Virus record (IMG/VR): IMGVR_UViG_3300036944_001020 | Span: 1-61,338 of that record | From: a virus | Direction: 5' to 3' (one strand) | DNA length: 61,338 bases | Shown here: positions 1 through 8,900 of the stretch, piece after piece | Numbering within the stretch: the first letter of the stretch is position 1 | Layout of the letters: every line of letters starts with the position of its first letter | Program-made: the position numbers and the translations under genes | Notes under the pieces: generated by a model | The model's input: the letters and a program-made list of their open reading frames with translations, nothing else | Databases searched by the model: none | Told to the model about the DNA's origin: nothing

Positions 1-509
1 TTAGTAGACCCATCTACGTTTGTAGCATAAACAGGAGTCTTGTAATGTACCAACTCATTGCTATTCTCGATGATACGATAGTCATTCATGTATGACTTAA
101 TCCCCTGTAGAGTCATGGGGTCTTCTTTATTCATATCAGTCCAAAGAGTTCCACCAATAAAAATCACATCATCAATAGTGATGCTTTCTTTATCAAGGAA
201 ATGCAAGTTATCCAAATAATAAAGTTTTTCTTTAATATGAGGAATAGATTTTGCATAGTCACCATTATAGTGTTCATGATTTCCTGCAATATAAATTACA
301 TGCTTAAATTCTTGAGCGCACTGCTGAAAGAACGCATGATAAAGATTTGACTTATTAGTAATTCCTAGAATACCGGGGTCTGCACGATCATTTAAATCTT
401 TTGCAACACAAATATCGCCAGATAAAATAAGCACATCGGCGTTCTCAGTGTTGTTAATTTCTAGCTGCCCAAATTCAAGGTGAACGTCAGATGCTAATGC
501 TATTTTCAT
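1..509 (-). CDS. Calcineurin-like metallophosphoesterase (3' end cut by window edge)
   Basis: The reading frame begins at the ATG at 507-509 and runs off the left edge, so the C-terminus is missing. The N-terminus has the metallophosphoesterase signature: an early ASDVHLEFG block (D-x-H), then LSGDI (GD), then a GNHE block, each supplying metal ligands in this superfamily. It probably hydrolyses a phosphoester bond (nucleic acid, nucleotide or phosphoprotein); the substrate cannot be read from the fragment. It differs from the gp47 nuclease further right and is shorter in its first motifs. The start overlaps the stop of the upstream 74-aa gene as ATGA, so the two are probably co-translated from the promoter near 763-791. 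Confidence 0.85.
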   Translation of the reverse strand, partial: MKIALASDVHLEFGQLEINNTENADVLILSGDICVAKDLNDRADPGILGITNKSNLYHAFFQQCAQEFKHVIYIAGNHEHYNGDYAKSIPHIKEKLYYLDNLHFLDKESITIDDVIFIGGTLWTDMNKEDPMTLQGIKSYMNDYRIIENSNELVHYKTPVYATNVDGST

Positions 510-730
510 TTAATCTTCTCCAGCGAATCTTTTCGCATATAATGTAGTTGTTGAGTCTTTGCGTGATTCGGCTCGGTTTTTACAACGGGCAAAAATGTAA
601 CTCCATCAATTTCTCGTGGAGCCCAGTGTTGATAAGTATAATAGATATCAGTAACAGAAATTTTATTACGCAACTTGATATAATTCCCGATATCTTGGCT
701 CAATGAGCGATTAGGAATAGTTTTTCTCAT
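506..730 (-). CDS. Hypothetical protein, 74 aa
   Basis: A small basic protein of 74 residues that I do not recognise. It is the first gene behind a strong sigma70-like promoter and overlaps the downstream metallophosphoesterase by 4 nt (ATGA), which supports it being real. An AAAGG sequence lies about 7 nt upstream of its ATG. No membrane segment or known motif is visible; it is rich in Lys, Arg, Thr and Tyr. As the first gene of an early-type unit it could be a small host-takeover protein, but that is inference from position only. Confidence 0.7.
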   Translation of the reverse strand: MRKTIPNRSLSQDIGNYIKLRNKISVTDIYYTYQHWAPREIDGVTFLPVVKTEPNHAKTQQLHYMRKDSLEKIK

Positions 731-762
731 GACAAACCTTTAAAATTGTTGATCTTGGATGG

Positions 763-791
763 ACTATATCATACCCAAGATCGTTTGTCAA
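763..791 (-). promoter_or_regulatory. Sigma70-like promoter, early type
   Basis: On the minus strand TTGACA (786-791), a 17-bp spacer, then TATAGT (763-768), preceded by TGA to give an extended -10 (TGn). It lies in the 67-bp gap upstream of the 74-aa gene and the metallophosphoesterase. A perfect -35, ideal spacing and extended -10 suggest strong recognition by unmodified host RNA polymerase. Confidence 0.85.
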
Positions 792-797
792 GTTTTA

Positions 798-1211
798 TTA
801 ATCCCGAGTCAATGCAAGAATTTTTTGAATCTGTGCTTCAATTACTGGCTTACGATTGGGCCACTTAATGTAATCTTTGTCGCTATTCTTCATTAAATTT
901 ACAAGCAATGGGACTACTAACCCTTCCAAAGTTTTCAATTTTTCTTTAACTTCTTTTTCCACCAACGCCCTGTATTCATCTACATCAAAGTTTTGAGTAT
1001 TAGCGCCAGCGAGAATTAAGTCTTGTAAATTGTCAATCTTAGTAGTAACATTATTCATCATTTCTGTTAATGCAATAATATTATCTGAGACTGGTTGAAT
1101 AATTGTCTGCGTACTTACAACTGGAAGTGGTGCTACTGAACCATCGTTATCAGTCGCTGTAAATCCAAAGTCAAACGAATTTTCGTATTCAACTGGAATT
1201 TTAATTGACAT
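798..1211 (-). CDS. Hypothetical protein, 137 aa
   Basis: A 137-residue acidic protein I cannot assign. It begins MSIKIPVEYE, followed by an Asp/Phe-rich stretch and then a probable helical region with heptad-like spacing (around residues 50-110) that could form a coiled coil. It ends 7 nt before the -35 of the promoter at 763-791 and starts 3 nt after the stop of the 69-aa gene, so it is the last gene of the gp46/gp47/def unit. No enzymatic motif is visible. Confidence 0.7.
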   Translation of the reverse strand: MSIKIPVEYENSFDFGFTATDNDGSVAPLPVVSTQTIIQPVSDNIIALTEMMNNVTTKIDNLQDLILAGANTQNFDVDEYRALVEKEVKEKLKTLEGLVVPLLVNLMKNSDKDYIKWPNRKPVIEAQIQKILALTRD

Positions 1212-1213
1212 GA

Positions 1214-1423
1214 TTAATTATCTCGCTCCATCTCACTTGCTTCTATCACAAGTTCAACAACATCTTCGATTGTACCGCAAATGATTTTTACATTTACATA
1301 ATCGCTCTTTTTATTGCGACCACTAATTTCAAACATAAAGCCATTATCATACATGTTGATAGTATAGCTTTCATTAACCTTAGTCAATTTGTCGCTGAGT
1401 TTATTTACTTTTGCTGTTGCCAT
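1214..1423 (-). CDS. Hypothetical protein, 69 aa
   Basis: A small basic protein, function unknown. I chose the ATG at 1421-1423 (MATAKV...) because a GAAGGA Shine-Dalgarno lies 7 nt upstream; the ATG at 1429 is too close to that site and the in-frame ATG at 1447 sits deep inside the deformylase gene. It overlaps the 3' end of def by 23 nt. The C-terminal half looks like a mixed alpha/beta domain with an acidic helix. Confidence 0.7.
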   Translation of the reverse strand: MATAKVNKLSDKLTKVNESYTINMYDNGFMFEISGRNKKSDYVNVKIICGTIEDVVELVIEASEMERDN

Positions 1424-1991
1424 TTTCATTTCCTTCTTTAAGTGCATTAATCATCGTTTGATGTGCGTATTTTTGAATAATTTTCTTTCGTTTATTATTG
1501 TACTTTTTCATTGCCATACTAAGTTTCAGTTTAGAAACTCCATGGGTAAAATCACGCCCCTGCATATGGTCATATTCATGCAAGAAAATTCTTGCAGTAA
1601 TTCCTGTAAAGATGGTTTCAGTATCTTTACCATCTTGATCGATGTACTTTACCCTGATTGATTGTGGGCGAGTAATATTCAAGAAAATTCCCGGATAGCT
1701 TATACATCCTTCTTGGAGAGAAATAGGATCGCCATAAATTTCTAAAATTTCTGGATTGAATACTGCAATCTTATGAGCATCTTTACCCATAACAAATACA
1801 CGTAAATCTACGCCTACTTGATTTGCACTCAATCCAACAGCACCCAATTCTTCCATCTTGGCAAATAGAACATTGGAAACTGCTTTTGCGCTTGCATGTT
1901 CATTTACAAAGTCATATTCTTTTGGTGGGCGAGTCATCAACTCATGGTCAACTGGAAGTACGTTTAGTTGGTCTTTTCTTAAAATAATCAT
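1401..1991 (-). CDS. def: Peptide deformylase
   Basis: Removes the N-formyl group from nascent polypeptides in the cytoplasm. All three motifs of the family are present: GLSANQVG (motif 1, GxGLSAxQ type), EGCISYPG (motif 2, Cys metal ligand) and HEYDHMQG (motif 3, HExxH). The length of 196 aa is a little above a typical bacterial enzyme (about 170), with a basic Lys-rich C-terminal tail. Phage deformylases are known in marine cyanophages. Here it is wedged between gp46 (ATGA overlap at 1988-1991) and a small gene, so it is expressed with the recombination genes rather than as a late gene. Confidence 0.95.
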   Translation of the reverse strand: MIILRKDQLNVLPVDHELMTRPPKEYDFVNEHASAKAVSNVLFAKMEELGAVGLSANQVGVDLRVFVMGKDAHKIAVFNPEILEIYGDPISLQEGCISYPGIFLNITRPQSIRVKYIDQDGKDTETIFTGITARIFLHEYDHMQGRDFTHGVSKLKLSMAMKKYNNKRKKIIQKYAHQTMINALKEGNENGNSKSK

Positions 1992-3700
1992 GATGCAATC
2001 CTAGAGAAATTTTGATGCTTTTCAAATTTAATGGTCGATCTGAATTTGTCAAATAATTGATCGCCCTTGTGACTAATAACGAATACATTGGTATCTGAAC
2101 CAATTGTATTCAACAAATTCATAACATAATCAGTGCCATTGGAATCCAAAGATGAATCAAAAATCTCATCAAGTAACAATAGATTCGCATTTGCACTGTT
2201 TTTCGATTTAGCTATTGTACGCCAAGTGAACAATAAAGCCAAATCAATTCTTTGCTTTTCACCTTCACTGAATGAAGCATATGTAAATGAATCCCTATGT
2301 CTTGACTTAATTGTCTCATTAAATGATTCATCAAATTCAAAGTGACAGAAGAAATCCATTGCGGCAAGATACTTATTTATCAGCTTATTAATAATGGGCA
2401 AATATTGTTTAATGATTTTAGTCTTGATGCCAGTATCCTTCAATAGAAGTCCAGCGGTTTCGTGATAAAACTTATCCTCAGTCAACACTGCCTTTTGCTT
2501 CGTCAACTCAACAACTTCCTTTGCCATCGTTTTTAGTTTAGATTTCTCTTCCGTAAGAGTATCAACTTCTACGACTGCTGCTTCATTTTTCAGTTTTTTA
2601 ATGTAAGACTGTGCGCCAATAATCTCATTATTGTATTTAATAATCTCAGTGGCAATGGCAGAAATAGTTTTTTTAATATCTTTAATCTCATTTAAGCGCA
2701 CTTCAATCGCATTTAATTGCAATGTTAGATCATCGATTGCAGTTGATATTTCAACAATCTTATTCTCATGCTTAGTGATAGTATGATTTTTATGATTTGG
2801 ATCTAGTTCTTGATTGCAAGTTGGGCAAGCATCATTGCCATGATAAAACTCAATGCTATCTTTAGCAGTCAATATTCTATCAGCCAACTTTTTTAGCAGG
2901 TTAGAAACTTGAGCCTGTTTGGTTTGCTGCTCTGGCTCGTCTACAATTAGTAACTCAAAATTATCATGCTCAACCTGCTTCTCATCAATGAGAGTGGAAA
3001 TTCTGTTAATATCTGCTAAAGTTATATCTATAATTCCCTGAACATTGTCTTGCTGCTTCTGCTTAGTTTCTTCTAGCTTTTTAATGTAATCATGTTGTAG
3101 AACTACTTTCTGTTTTGTAAGTTCTATGGTGGATGTTACAGATTTTAGATTATCTTTTATCTCACTCAGATTATTTTTAAGAAGATCATTCATGATTGAG
3201 AATATTTGAATATCCAAAATATCTTCAATAATCTCTCGTCTATTGCTAGTAGTAAGCTGCATGAATGGAGTAAATGATGCTGACCCCAGAATAACAATTT
3301 GAGTAAATGATTTATAGTTTAACTTTAGAATTTGATCTTCTAAGTATTTCTGATAATCTCTCGATGCCGCATCTTGGTTTACCAAGTCTTTACCAAGCAT
3401 AATCTCAAATATGGCTGGCTTAATTCCTCTACGAATTAGGTAATCTTTTGAGCCAATAGAAAATTCAATCTCAACTAACAATTGCTTGTTATTGATACTA
3501 TTCATCAACTGTGGCTTATTAACATTACGAAATGGCTTACCAAATAATGCAAAGCAAATGGCATCAAGGATAGTGGATTTACCAGCACCATTTTCTCCCA
3601 CGATCAATGTCGTAGGAGATTTATCCAATTTGATTTCAGTGAATTGCCCACCAGTTGATAAAAAATTCTTGTATCTAACTGTCTTAAAAATTATTGCCAT
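1988..3700 (-). CDS. gp46: Recombination endonuclease subunit gp46 (Rad50/SbcC-like)
   Basis: ATPase subunit of the T4-type gp46/gp47 nuclease, which resects DNA ends for recombination-dependent replication and helps degrade host DNA. The 570 aa match the T4 length (about 560). It shows a Walker A GENGAGKST near residue 36, long coiled-coil arms, a central zinc hook CPTC near residue 293, a signature region with SFSEGEKQR and a Walker B LLLLDEIFD near the C-terminus. It follows gp47 by 2 nt and overlaps def by 4 nt, so gp47-gp46-def form one translational unit. Confidence 0.95.
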   Translation of the reverse strand: MAIIFKTVRYKNFLSTGGQFTEIKLDKSPTTLIVGENGAGKSTILDAICFALFGKPFRNVNKPQLMNSINNKQLLVEIEFSIGSKDYLIRRGIKPAIFEIMLGKDLVNQDAASRDYQKYLEDQILKLNYKSFTQIVILGSASFTPFMQLTTSNRREIIEDILDIQIFSIMNDLLKNNLSEIKDNLKSVTSTIELTKQKVVLQHDYIKKLEETKQKQQDNVQGIIDITLADINRISTLIDEKQVEHDNFELLIVDEPEQQTKQAQVSNLLKKLADRILTAKDSIEFYHGNDACPTCNQELDPNHKNHTITKHENKIVEISTAIDDLTLQLNAIEVRLNEIKDIKKTISAIATEIIKYNNEIIGAQSYIKKLKNEAAVVEVDTLTEEKSKLKTMAKEVVELTKQKAVLTEDKFYHETAGLLLKDTGIKTKIIKQYLPIINKLINKYLAAMDFFCHFEFDESFNETIKSRHRDSFTYASFSEGEKQRIDLALLFTWRTIAKSKNSANANLLLLDEIFDSSLDSNGTDYVMNLLNTIGSDTNVFVISHKGDQLFDKFRSTIKFEKHQNFSRIAS

Positions 3701-3702
3701 TA

Positions 3703-4752
3703 TTAATTATATTCCTGTGCCTCAACATATAATGTCTTGAGTAGATTTTTTAATCTTGGTTTATTGATATCAGTATCCACGTTATCCACATAATTTGACA
3801 GAAGAGTTATAGTATCTTCAACATCAGTTTCTTCATCGCTATCAGTATCAACATCAAACTCAGACATATCTTCAACAATCTTTACTTCTAATGGATTCTT
3901 CTTGTAAACCCTATCCATAAAGTTATCAAATATTGCAAAATCTTTTTTGTTTACAACAATGATTTTAAGATTGATATTCTCAAATCTGGACACATCCACT
4001 TTAGACGGATCATCTTTTTCTTCATCATAGTAATACTTCTCAAAGATTATGTATGGATTCTTAACAAATTTTACTGTATTCTTTGCTGTATCAAATATGT
4101 GAAATCCCTTTTGATCTTGATAATCAGACCAAGTAATTTCGTAAGGGGTGCCAAGATAACTTATGTTTCCATCACTTGATCTATGATGAAAATGTCCACT
4201 ATAAACAGTATCAAATTTCTTAAATATTGCTCGATCAAATCCATGCTCACTTGGCTGACCTTTATGCATTTCAAACCCAGCAATCTCAAGATGACCAAAC
4301 AAAACTTTGGCTTTGGTGCTTTCCATTGCATCCATTGATTCTTTATAGTTGTCAGTGCAAATCCATGGTAACATTAAAAAGTCAGTCTTGTCAAGTGTTA
4401 TCGTAGTTGGACTAGATATGACTGTAATATTTTCGTATTCTTGTAGCAAAAGATCTGATGCATTCACTTCTAAAGTATTTTTAAAGGTGATATCATGATT
4501 ACCTAGAATAGTAATCATTTTTAAATTTTGCTCTTTTAACTTATCAAAAAAGTATTTTCTGGATTCAGACAGTGTTTGAAAATTTACATACTTTCTACGA
4601 TCCCACAAATCGCCAACTTGAATGATGGTGTCTATTTTGTTTTTCTTTAGTTCTGCAAAAAATAGATCATAAAACTTTTCAAAGAAAGCGTGAAAAGCTA
4701 GACTATCATTTCTTGCACCAAAGTGGGTATCTCCAAGGATTGCGACTTTCAT
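3703..4752 (-). CDS. gp47: Recombination endonuclease subunit gp47 (Mre11/SbcD-like)
   Basis: Metallophosphoesterase nuclease partner of gp46. The phosphodiesterase motifs appear in order: GDTHFG, GDLWD, GNHD, GHLE and SGHFHHR, the pattern expected of Mre11/SbcD. Its 349 aa are close to T4 gp47 (339). The C-terminal part has an acidic stretch near residues 300-315. It overlaps the upstream 89-aa gene by 4 nt and lies 2 nt before gp46. Confidence 0.95.
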   Translation of the reverse strand: MKVAILGDTHFGARNDSLAFHAFFEKFYDLFFAELKKNKIDTIIQVGDLWDRRKYVNFQTLSESRKYFFDKLKEQNLKMITILGNHDITFKNTLEVNASDLLLQEYENITVISSPTTITLDKTDFLMLPWICTDNYKESMDAMESTKAKVLFGHLEIAGFEMHKGQPSEHGFDRAIFKKFDTVYSGHFHHRSSDGNISYLGTPYEITWSDYQDQKGFHIFDTAKNTVKFVKNPYIIFEKYYYDEEKDDPSKVDVSRFENINLKIIVVNKKDFAIFDNFMDRVYKKNPLEVKIVEDMSEFDVDTDSDEETDVEDTITLLSNYVDNVDTDINKPRLKNLLKTLYVEAQEYN

Positions 4753-5018
4753 GCGTCAAATCCTGCCATAGAAGTTCTGATTAAATGATACCATTGTGCT
4801 CGATCAGATGGAAATACTCTAGATTCTTCATATAGAGTAGAAAATCTTGGCAGGTCTCTGACATTAAATTCAGCCTGCACTTCCATGTATCCATTAAATC
4901 CCTCATGCTGAATATTAGGCGAAGTTGCAGTATAAGAACTGATTGCAGACTCGAATTTTTCTGGTTGCAAAAGCATCGACATTAGATGCGAATGGCATAA
5001 AGTTACTTTAAATTTCAT
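4749..5018 (-). CDS. Hypothetical protein, 89 aa
   Basis: An 89-residue protein I do not recognise. It is embedded in a tight operon with 4-nt overlaps on both sides (gp47 downstream, DexA upstream), which argues strongly for expression. The sequence has His-rich (HSHLM) and aromatic patches but no clear catalytic motif, no signal peptide and no membrane segment. Sitting between an exonuclease and the gp47 nuclease, it may be a nucleic-acid metabolism accessory; this is inference. Confidence 0.7.
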   Translation of the reverse strand: MKFKVTLCHSHLMSMLLQPEKFESAISSYTATSPNIQHEGFNGYMEVQAEFNVRDLPRFSTLYEESRVFPSDRAQWYHLIRTSMAGFDA

Positions 5019-5533
5019 AGTGCCTCAAATGACATATTCAACAGTTTAATCTGGGTTAAAATATCATCCAGTGCATTATGATATTGACCCACACGCTCAA
5101 TCACGGATGGCTTGATTCCAGCAACGTCATATACGGTACGAGTATCTCTCCAGTTCCAGTATCTCCATGGTGGCTCAAGACCAACTGCTCTCATAGATGA
5201 CTCTAAGATTGGCGGGTCAAAACTGGTTCCCTGCGCCCAGAACATTGTGCTTTTTGCTTTTGGGCCGCACCACTCAATCAATTGAGTCAATGCATCTTTA
5301 ATGTGAATGGGATTTTCTTGGGTCTTTTTAAATGCTGCAAGATTTTGATTTTTCCACCAATCAACGGTGACTTTCTCAATATGTAATCCTGCATTTTTTG
5401 ATGACATTACATCGCAATTAACATAAAATGTCTCAGAAATTTCACCGCGAATTTCAAACTTTGCTGCTCCAATTGCAATGATGACTGCATTTGGTCTGGT
5501 TGAAAGTGTTTCAACATCTATCATAATGTTCAT
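5015..5533 (-). CDS. dexA: DexA-like 3'-5' exonuclease (DEDD fold)
   Basis: Resembles T4 DexA and the Rv2179c-like DEDD exonuclease family. It starts with MIDVETLST (the D-x-E of motif Exo I), has a central FWAQGTSFDPPIL region (Exo II Asp) and a C-terminal YHNALDD block (Exo III H-x(4)-D). At 172 aa it is shorter than T4 DexA (227), suggesting a minimal nuclease domain. In T4 DexA degrades single-stranded DNA 3' to 5'; RNA substrates are possible for this fold. It overlaps the downstream 89-aa gene by 4 nt. Confidence 0.85.
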   Translation of the reverse strand: MNIMIDVETLSTRPNAVIIAIGAAKFEIRGEISETFYVNCDVMSSKNAGLHIEKVTVDWWKNQNLAAFKKTQENPIHIKDALTQLIEWCGPKAKSTMFWAQGTSFDPPILESSMRAVGLEPPWRYWNWRDTRTVYDVAGIKPSVIERVGQYHNALDDILTQIKLLNMSFEAL

Positions 5534-5548
5534 AATATAATCCTATTT

Positions 5549-5860
5549 CTAAACTAGCCAGTCTTTATCAGTTTGATCATGCTTAATCAACAAGCCATTA
5601 CCATGTCGATTCCTAATATTTTCCGCATCTTGGAAGAATTTCTTTTCTTGAATAGTCGGTTCATTGAAAACTTTTCCACTCGAACACATTATACATTTTG
5701 GATTACCGCAATCCAATGCATGGTGCTTTGCTAGTCTATGTGGTTCTTTTACGTACTTGTCATGTCCTGCTTGTTTAGCAATTTTTCTTTGCTTTTCAAT
5801 TTGAACATTGGTTTTATGAATACGCCAAGAGTGCGCTTCTTTTGATTCAGTGTCGCTCAT
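5549..5860 (-). CDS. Conserved phage hypothetical with CxxxxCxxC motif, 103 aa
   Basis: Start chosen at the ATG at 5858-5860 (MSDTESKE) because GGAGG lies 4 nt upstream; a longer frame to 5893 would overlap gp55. The N-terminal third is basic and helical, followed by CGNPKCIMC, a compact Cys cluster that could bind zinc, then a conserved-looking EPTIQEKKFFQD segment. I recall similar small proteins in other T4-like phages and in some bacteria, without a known function. It sits between gp55 and DexA in the same operon. Confidence 0.75.
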   Translation of the reverse strand: MSDTESKEAHSWRIHKTNVQIEKQRKIAKQAGHDKYVKEPHRLAKHHALDCGNPKCIMCSSGKVFNEPTIQEKKFFQDAENIRNRHGNGLLIKHDQTDKDWLV

Positions 5861-5876
5861 TATACCTCCAAGTTTA

Positions 5877-6443
5877 TCATTCGTCAATGTCAAATTGCTT
5901 GTATTTGCTAGTTTTTGCAGTTTTTGGTTTCTTCGCTTTTACGATTTCAGTTTTATCGTTATCCATTTGATCAATCTGCTTCTTCATGTAATCGATGTAT
6001 TGGTTAACGTACTCACCCTCATCATGCTGCTGAGTAAGTAGGCTATCCAAGTCAAGATTTGCAATTATAGCATACTTCGATAATTGTTGCTTCTTTTCTT
6101 TTTGAATTCGTCTAACAAATGCCCAGAATGCAATCTGTGTAAAATATGCAAACGCATTGTTTCCAAAAGAAGGATCAAATTTTGCTGCGGCAATTAAACA
6201 ATTTTCTATCCCATCAGAAATCATATCATCTTTATAAGTATAATTAATGAAATTGTACCTATATGAAAGATTCGTACAAATTTTAATAAAACATTCTCCA
6301 ATATAATTTGATATCGTTGGGATTCCTTCACCCGCTTCTTTTGCAGCAACTACTTGTTTTCTATACTCTACGATTGCTTCATAGAATTTTTCGTTATCTA
6401 CATAATGAGCAACTTTAGTGGTAGATCCTTTTTCTGGGGGCAT
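5877..6443 (-). CDS. gp55: Late-transcription sigma factor gp55
   Basis: Sigma-like subunit that directs host RNA polymerase to TATAAATA late promoters, working with gp33 and the sliding clamp. Start chosen at 6443 (MPPEKGSTT), where GGAGA lies 8 nt upstream and the N-terminus aligns with T4 gp55; the in-frame ATG at 6500 lacks a Shine-Dalgarno. The 188 aa match T4 (185). A region-2-like segment is visible (YTYKDDMISDGIENCL ... AYFTQIAFWAFVRRI). The C-terminus ends QFDIDE, a plausible sliding-clamp-binding tail. The many TATAAATA motifs in this window are its presumed targets. Confidence 0.9.
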   Translation of the reverse strand: MPPEKGSTTKVAHYVDNEKFYEAIVEYRKQVVAAKEAGEGIPTISNYIGECFIKICTNLSYRYNFINYTYKDDMISDGIENCLIAAAKFDPSFGNNAFAYFTQIAFWAFVRRIQKEKKQQLSKYAIIANLDLDSLLTQQHDEGEYVNQYIDYMKKQIDQMDNDKTEIVKAKKPKTAKTSKYKQFDIDE

Positions 6444-6900
6444 TGGGATTGTCTCCAGAATTTGATTCGGGTGTAAGTTCATCATGTTCGTTGCTTTCAT
6501 AGTTATCTAAAAAATTCTCATATTCTTCTTGTATTTTATCTTCAACACTTGAATAAGTATTTGGTTCAGCATCCAAATCTTCCATTAAAACGTCATCGAC
6601 ATTTTTACTATTTTCAAGATATTTCAAATAATATTCTTTAATATTAGCAGTTGGATTCGTGCATGCCAATATATGCATTGTTGCAATTTCGCATGCTTCA
6701 TCGGAAGAAAATGAATTCCATGCATACATTATACATGTCTCATAGAATCCATCTTCTGCTGGAACCTTCATTACATCTACTACTATTGGATTAATTACAA
6801 AAACACTCTCATTTGTGAAAATATTACATTCTGGCTGGATCATACAAATGATAGTATCACCTGTAGATAATTTCAACAATTTATAATCTGGTTCACTCAT
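6415..6900 (-). CDS. Conserved T4-like phage hypothetical, 161 aa
   Basis: Start chosen at 6900 (MSEPDYK), forming TGATG with the stop of UvsW; an in-frame ATG six bases upstream is possible. The N-terminal 50 residues look like a small beta-barrel (LKLSTGDTIICMI), a pattern I associate with a family found next to uvsW in T4-like phages, possibly Sm/LSm-like; the C-terminal half is acidic and Asn/Glu-rich. It overlaps gp55 by 29 nt. Function unknown. Confidence 0.7.
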   Translation of the reverse strand: MSEPDYKLLKLSTGDTIICMIQPECNIFTNESVFVINPIVVDVMKVPAEDGFYETCIMYAWNSFSSDEACEIATMHILACTNPTANIKEYYLKYLENSKNVDDVLMEDLDAEPNTYSSVEDKIQEEYENFLDNYESNEHDELTPESNSGDNPNAPRKRIYH

Positions 6901-8387
6901 CAGCATTGTAATTCTACCTTTATCATTTTATATTTAAATTGTTCATCGTTGTATATTTTTATTCTTTCAATCATATGCAACAATGTATAATTCTTTTTAG
7001 ATTTCCATGTAAGATTATCCGCAATATCGTATAAGTTACATGTAGTCTTATCACTAGTAGTTCTCAATCCTCTACCAATACTTTGCAAGTTTCTAATTTT
7101 ACTTTTAGATGGACTTGCAAATATAACATTCTTCAAAGAAGGGATGTTAATTCCTGTACTAAAAGTACCGAAACTTGCTACAATTATAGCATCATTTTCT
7201 TTAGAAGTCAATTCACGAATTTTTTCTCTCTGATCAGTATCTGTTCCGCCATGCACAAAAAACACTTTTCTATCGGAATCTTTCGTAGTTATCATTTCGT
7301 ATAATTTCTTTCCATGCTTTTCTACATATTGAAATAATACTAATGTGTTCCCTTTTTGAGCAAGAGCCAGATTACGAATAAATTTATTTCTTGGCTCAAA
7401 CTGAACTATGAAATCCATCTCTTTTTGGTAATCATGATCCTTCAATGCTTTTCTTATATCGGCAGGATATTCCAATATAATATTGAAAATGGATAGGTCA
7501 GCAAGTTGCTTATCGTCCATTAATTTTTTGGTGGTAGTTACCTTATAAACAGGGCCAAATATGCCTTCAAGGACTAGCTTATTTGTTTGCAGCCCATCAA
7601 GTGTACCGGTAGTGCCAATTCTATATGGAGAATTCTCACACATGTTTAATATACCAGTTAAAGATTTTGCCTTAAATAAATGGGATTCATCTCCATAAAT
7701 GCAATCAAAGACTGAAAAAAATTTCTTTGGTAGTTTATATATTGATTGCCAAGTGCTTATGATTACGTTATGTGTATTAACTTTTTCATGTCCAGAATAA
7801 ATTTTATGGCAATTTTCAGCAGTATCCCAATTATTCAAAGAACTATAATCTTTAAAGTCTGCAAATAATTGTTCAACGAGAGATGTGGTTGGAACTAAAA
7901 TTAATTGAGTTCTACCCTTTAATTCATGCCAACGAATAATACAATAGATAATTAAAGACTTGCCTGAACCAGTCGGAGATAGCAATAAACGGCGACCAGA
8001 GTTAATGCCTTCATAAATTGCGTCAATTTGGTAGTCACGTATTTGAATGGGCGCATTTCTTGATCCTATATTTAATGATTTACAAAATTCTTCTATTTCT
8101 TCTCTTGTGCATTTATCTGCCACAGCAATATATTCAGTTGAATCTACTGTATAATCTCTATCAACTGCAAATTTTTCTACATATTCTTTTAATCCAACAT
8201 AAAGTTCTTTGGTGAACATTGAATACAAATTAATCTTGCCATCCCATTGACGAGCTTTATAAAGTGGACTAAACTTAGCACCCGGAACATCAAAAGAAAA
8301 GAAATCACTCAACTCATGTGCAATGGATGGATCAGCACTTACTTTTAAGTAAACTTCATTCTTTTTTGTTATTTTTATATCAGCCAC
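6900..8387 (-). CDS. uvsW: UvsW RNA-DNA and DNA helicase
   Basis: Superfamily 2 helicase that in T4 unwinds R-loops and branched recombination intermediates and shuts off early origin replication. At 495 aa it matches T4 UvsW (about 500). Visible motifs are Walker A SPTGSGKS, DESH (motif II), a TGTLDG motif III region and motif VI QSIGRGLR. The N-terminal ~100 residues form the UvsW-specific substrate-binding domain. It abuts UvsY with a 1-nt overlap, as a recombination operon. Confidence 0.95.
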   Translation of the reverse strand: MADIKITKKNEVYLKVSADPSIAHELSDFFSFDVPGAKFSPLYKARQWDGKINLYSMFTKELYVGLKEYVEKFAVDRDYTVDSTEYIAVADKCTREEIEEFCKSLNIGSRNAPIQIRDYQIDAIYEGINSGRRLLLSPTGSGKSLIIYCIIRWHELKGRTQLILVPTTSLVEQLFADFKDYSSLNNWDTAENCHKIYSGHEKVNTHNVIISTWQSIYKLPKKFFSVFDCIYGDESHLFKAKSLTGILNMCENSPYRIGTTGTLDGLQTNKLVLEGIFGPVYKVTTTKKLMDDKQLADLSIFNIILEYPADIRKALKDHDYQKEMDFIVQFEPRNKFIRNLALAQKGNTLVLFQYVEKHGKKLYEMITTKDSDRKVFFVHGGTDTDQREKIRELTSKENDAIIVASFGTFSTGINIPSLKNVIFASPSKSKIRNLQSIGRGLRTTSDKTTCNLYDIADNLTWKSKKNYTLLHMIERIKIYNDEQFKYKMIKVELQC

Positions 8388-8827
8388 TATGTCACACCAT
8401 TAGTAAATTTTAGAAAATCAATTGCATTTTTAATGTCCCAAGTTCTACCATTGATAGACTTAATAATTTGCTCCAATTGATATATCACAGTCTTAAAGTA
8501 TTCAATCTTGTCATCATATTGAATTAAATCTTTATCTGCGTTTAGGAATTCATCCATTTCATTTTTTAATGGTTTATTTCCACCCCACTGTACCCAATTT
8601 TCTTCTTCTAACTCAGCCTTAGTCATTTCTCCACGATAGTATCTGTATTTCTTTCTACGACAATTCAAATAATCGGACTCAGCTTTTCTCAAATTTAGTC
8701 TAGTGGAAGTTAGAAAGTTTAGGTATTTTGAATGGAGAATAGGTGTGCATACCGATTCATGTCCCAATTTGGTTTCATCAATCACGCAGTCTTTTGACCA
8801 TTCATCTTGTAATTCTGACAATTTCAT
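8387..8827 (-). CDS. uvsY: UvsY recombination mediator
   Basis: Loads the UvsX recombinase onto gp32-coated single-stranded DNA. The N-terminus (MKLSELQDEW then DETKLGHES) and the ADKDLIQYDDKIEYF segment match the T4 UvsY pattern, and 146 aa is close to the T4 length of 137. The start lies directly after a terminator and has no clear Shine-Dalgarno; a TATAAT at 8828-8833 with TTGTAT 17 bp upstream suggests a promoter that would give an almost leaderless mRNA, though this overlaps the terminator T-tract and is uncertain. Confidence 0.9.
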   Translation of the reverse strand: MKLSELQDEWSKDCVIDETKLGHESVCTPILHSKYLNFLTSTRLNLRKAESDYLNCRRKKYRYYRGEMTKAELEEENWVQWGGNKPLKNEMDEFLNADKDLIQYDDKIEYFKTVIYQLEQIIKSINGRTWDIKNAIDFLKFTNGVT

Positions 8828-8838
8828 ATTATATATTC

Positions 8839-8888
8839 AAAAAAAAAAGGATACAAAGAGAAACATTGCATTTCTCTCGGTATCCTTA
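8839..8888 (-). terminator. Rho-independent terminator downstream of the glycosyltransferase
   Basis: On the minus strand an AAGGATAC-GAGAGAAA arm pairs with TTTCTCT-GTATCCTT (about 16 bp with mismatches) around a 7-nt loop, followed by ten T residues. It separates the late glycosyltransferase/gp23 region from the uvsY-uvsW operon. Confidence 0.9.
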
Positions 8889-8900
8889 TTTATCTACAAA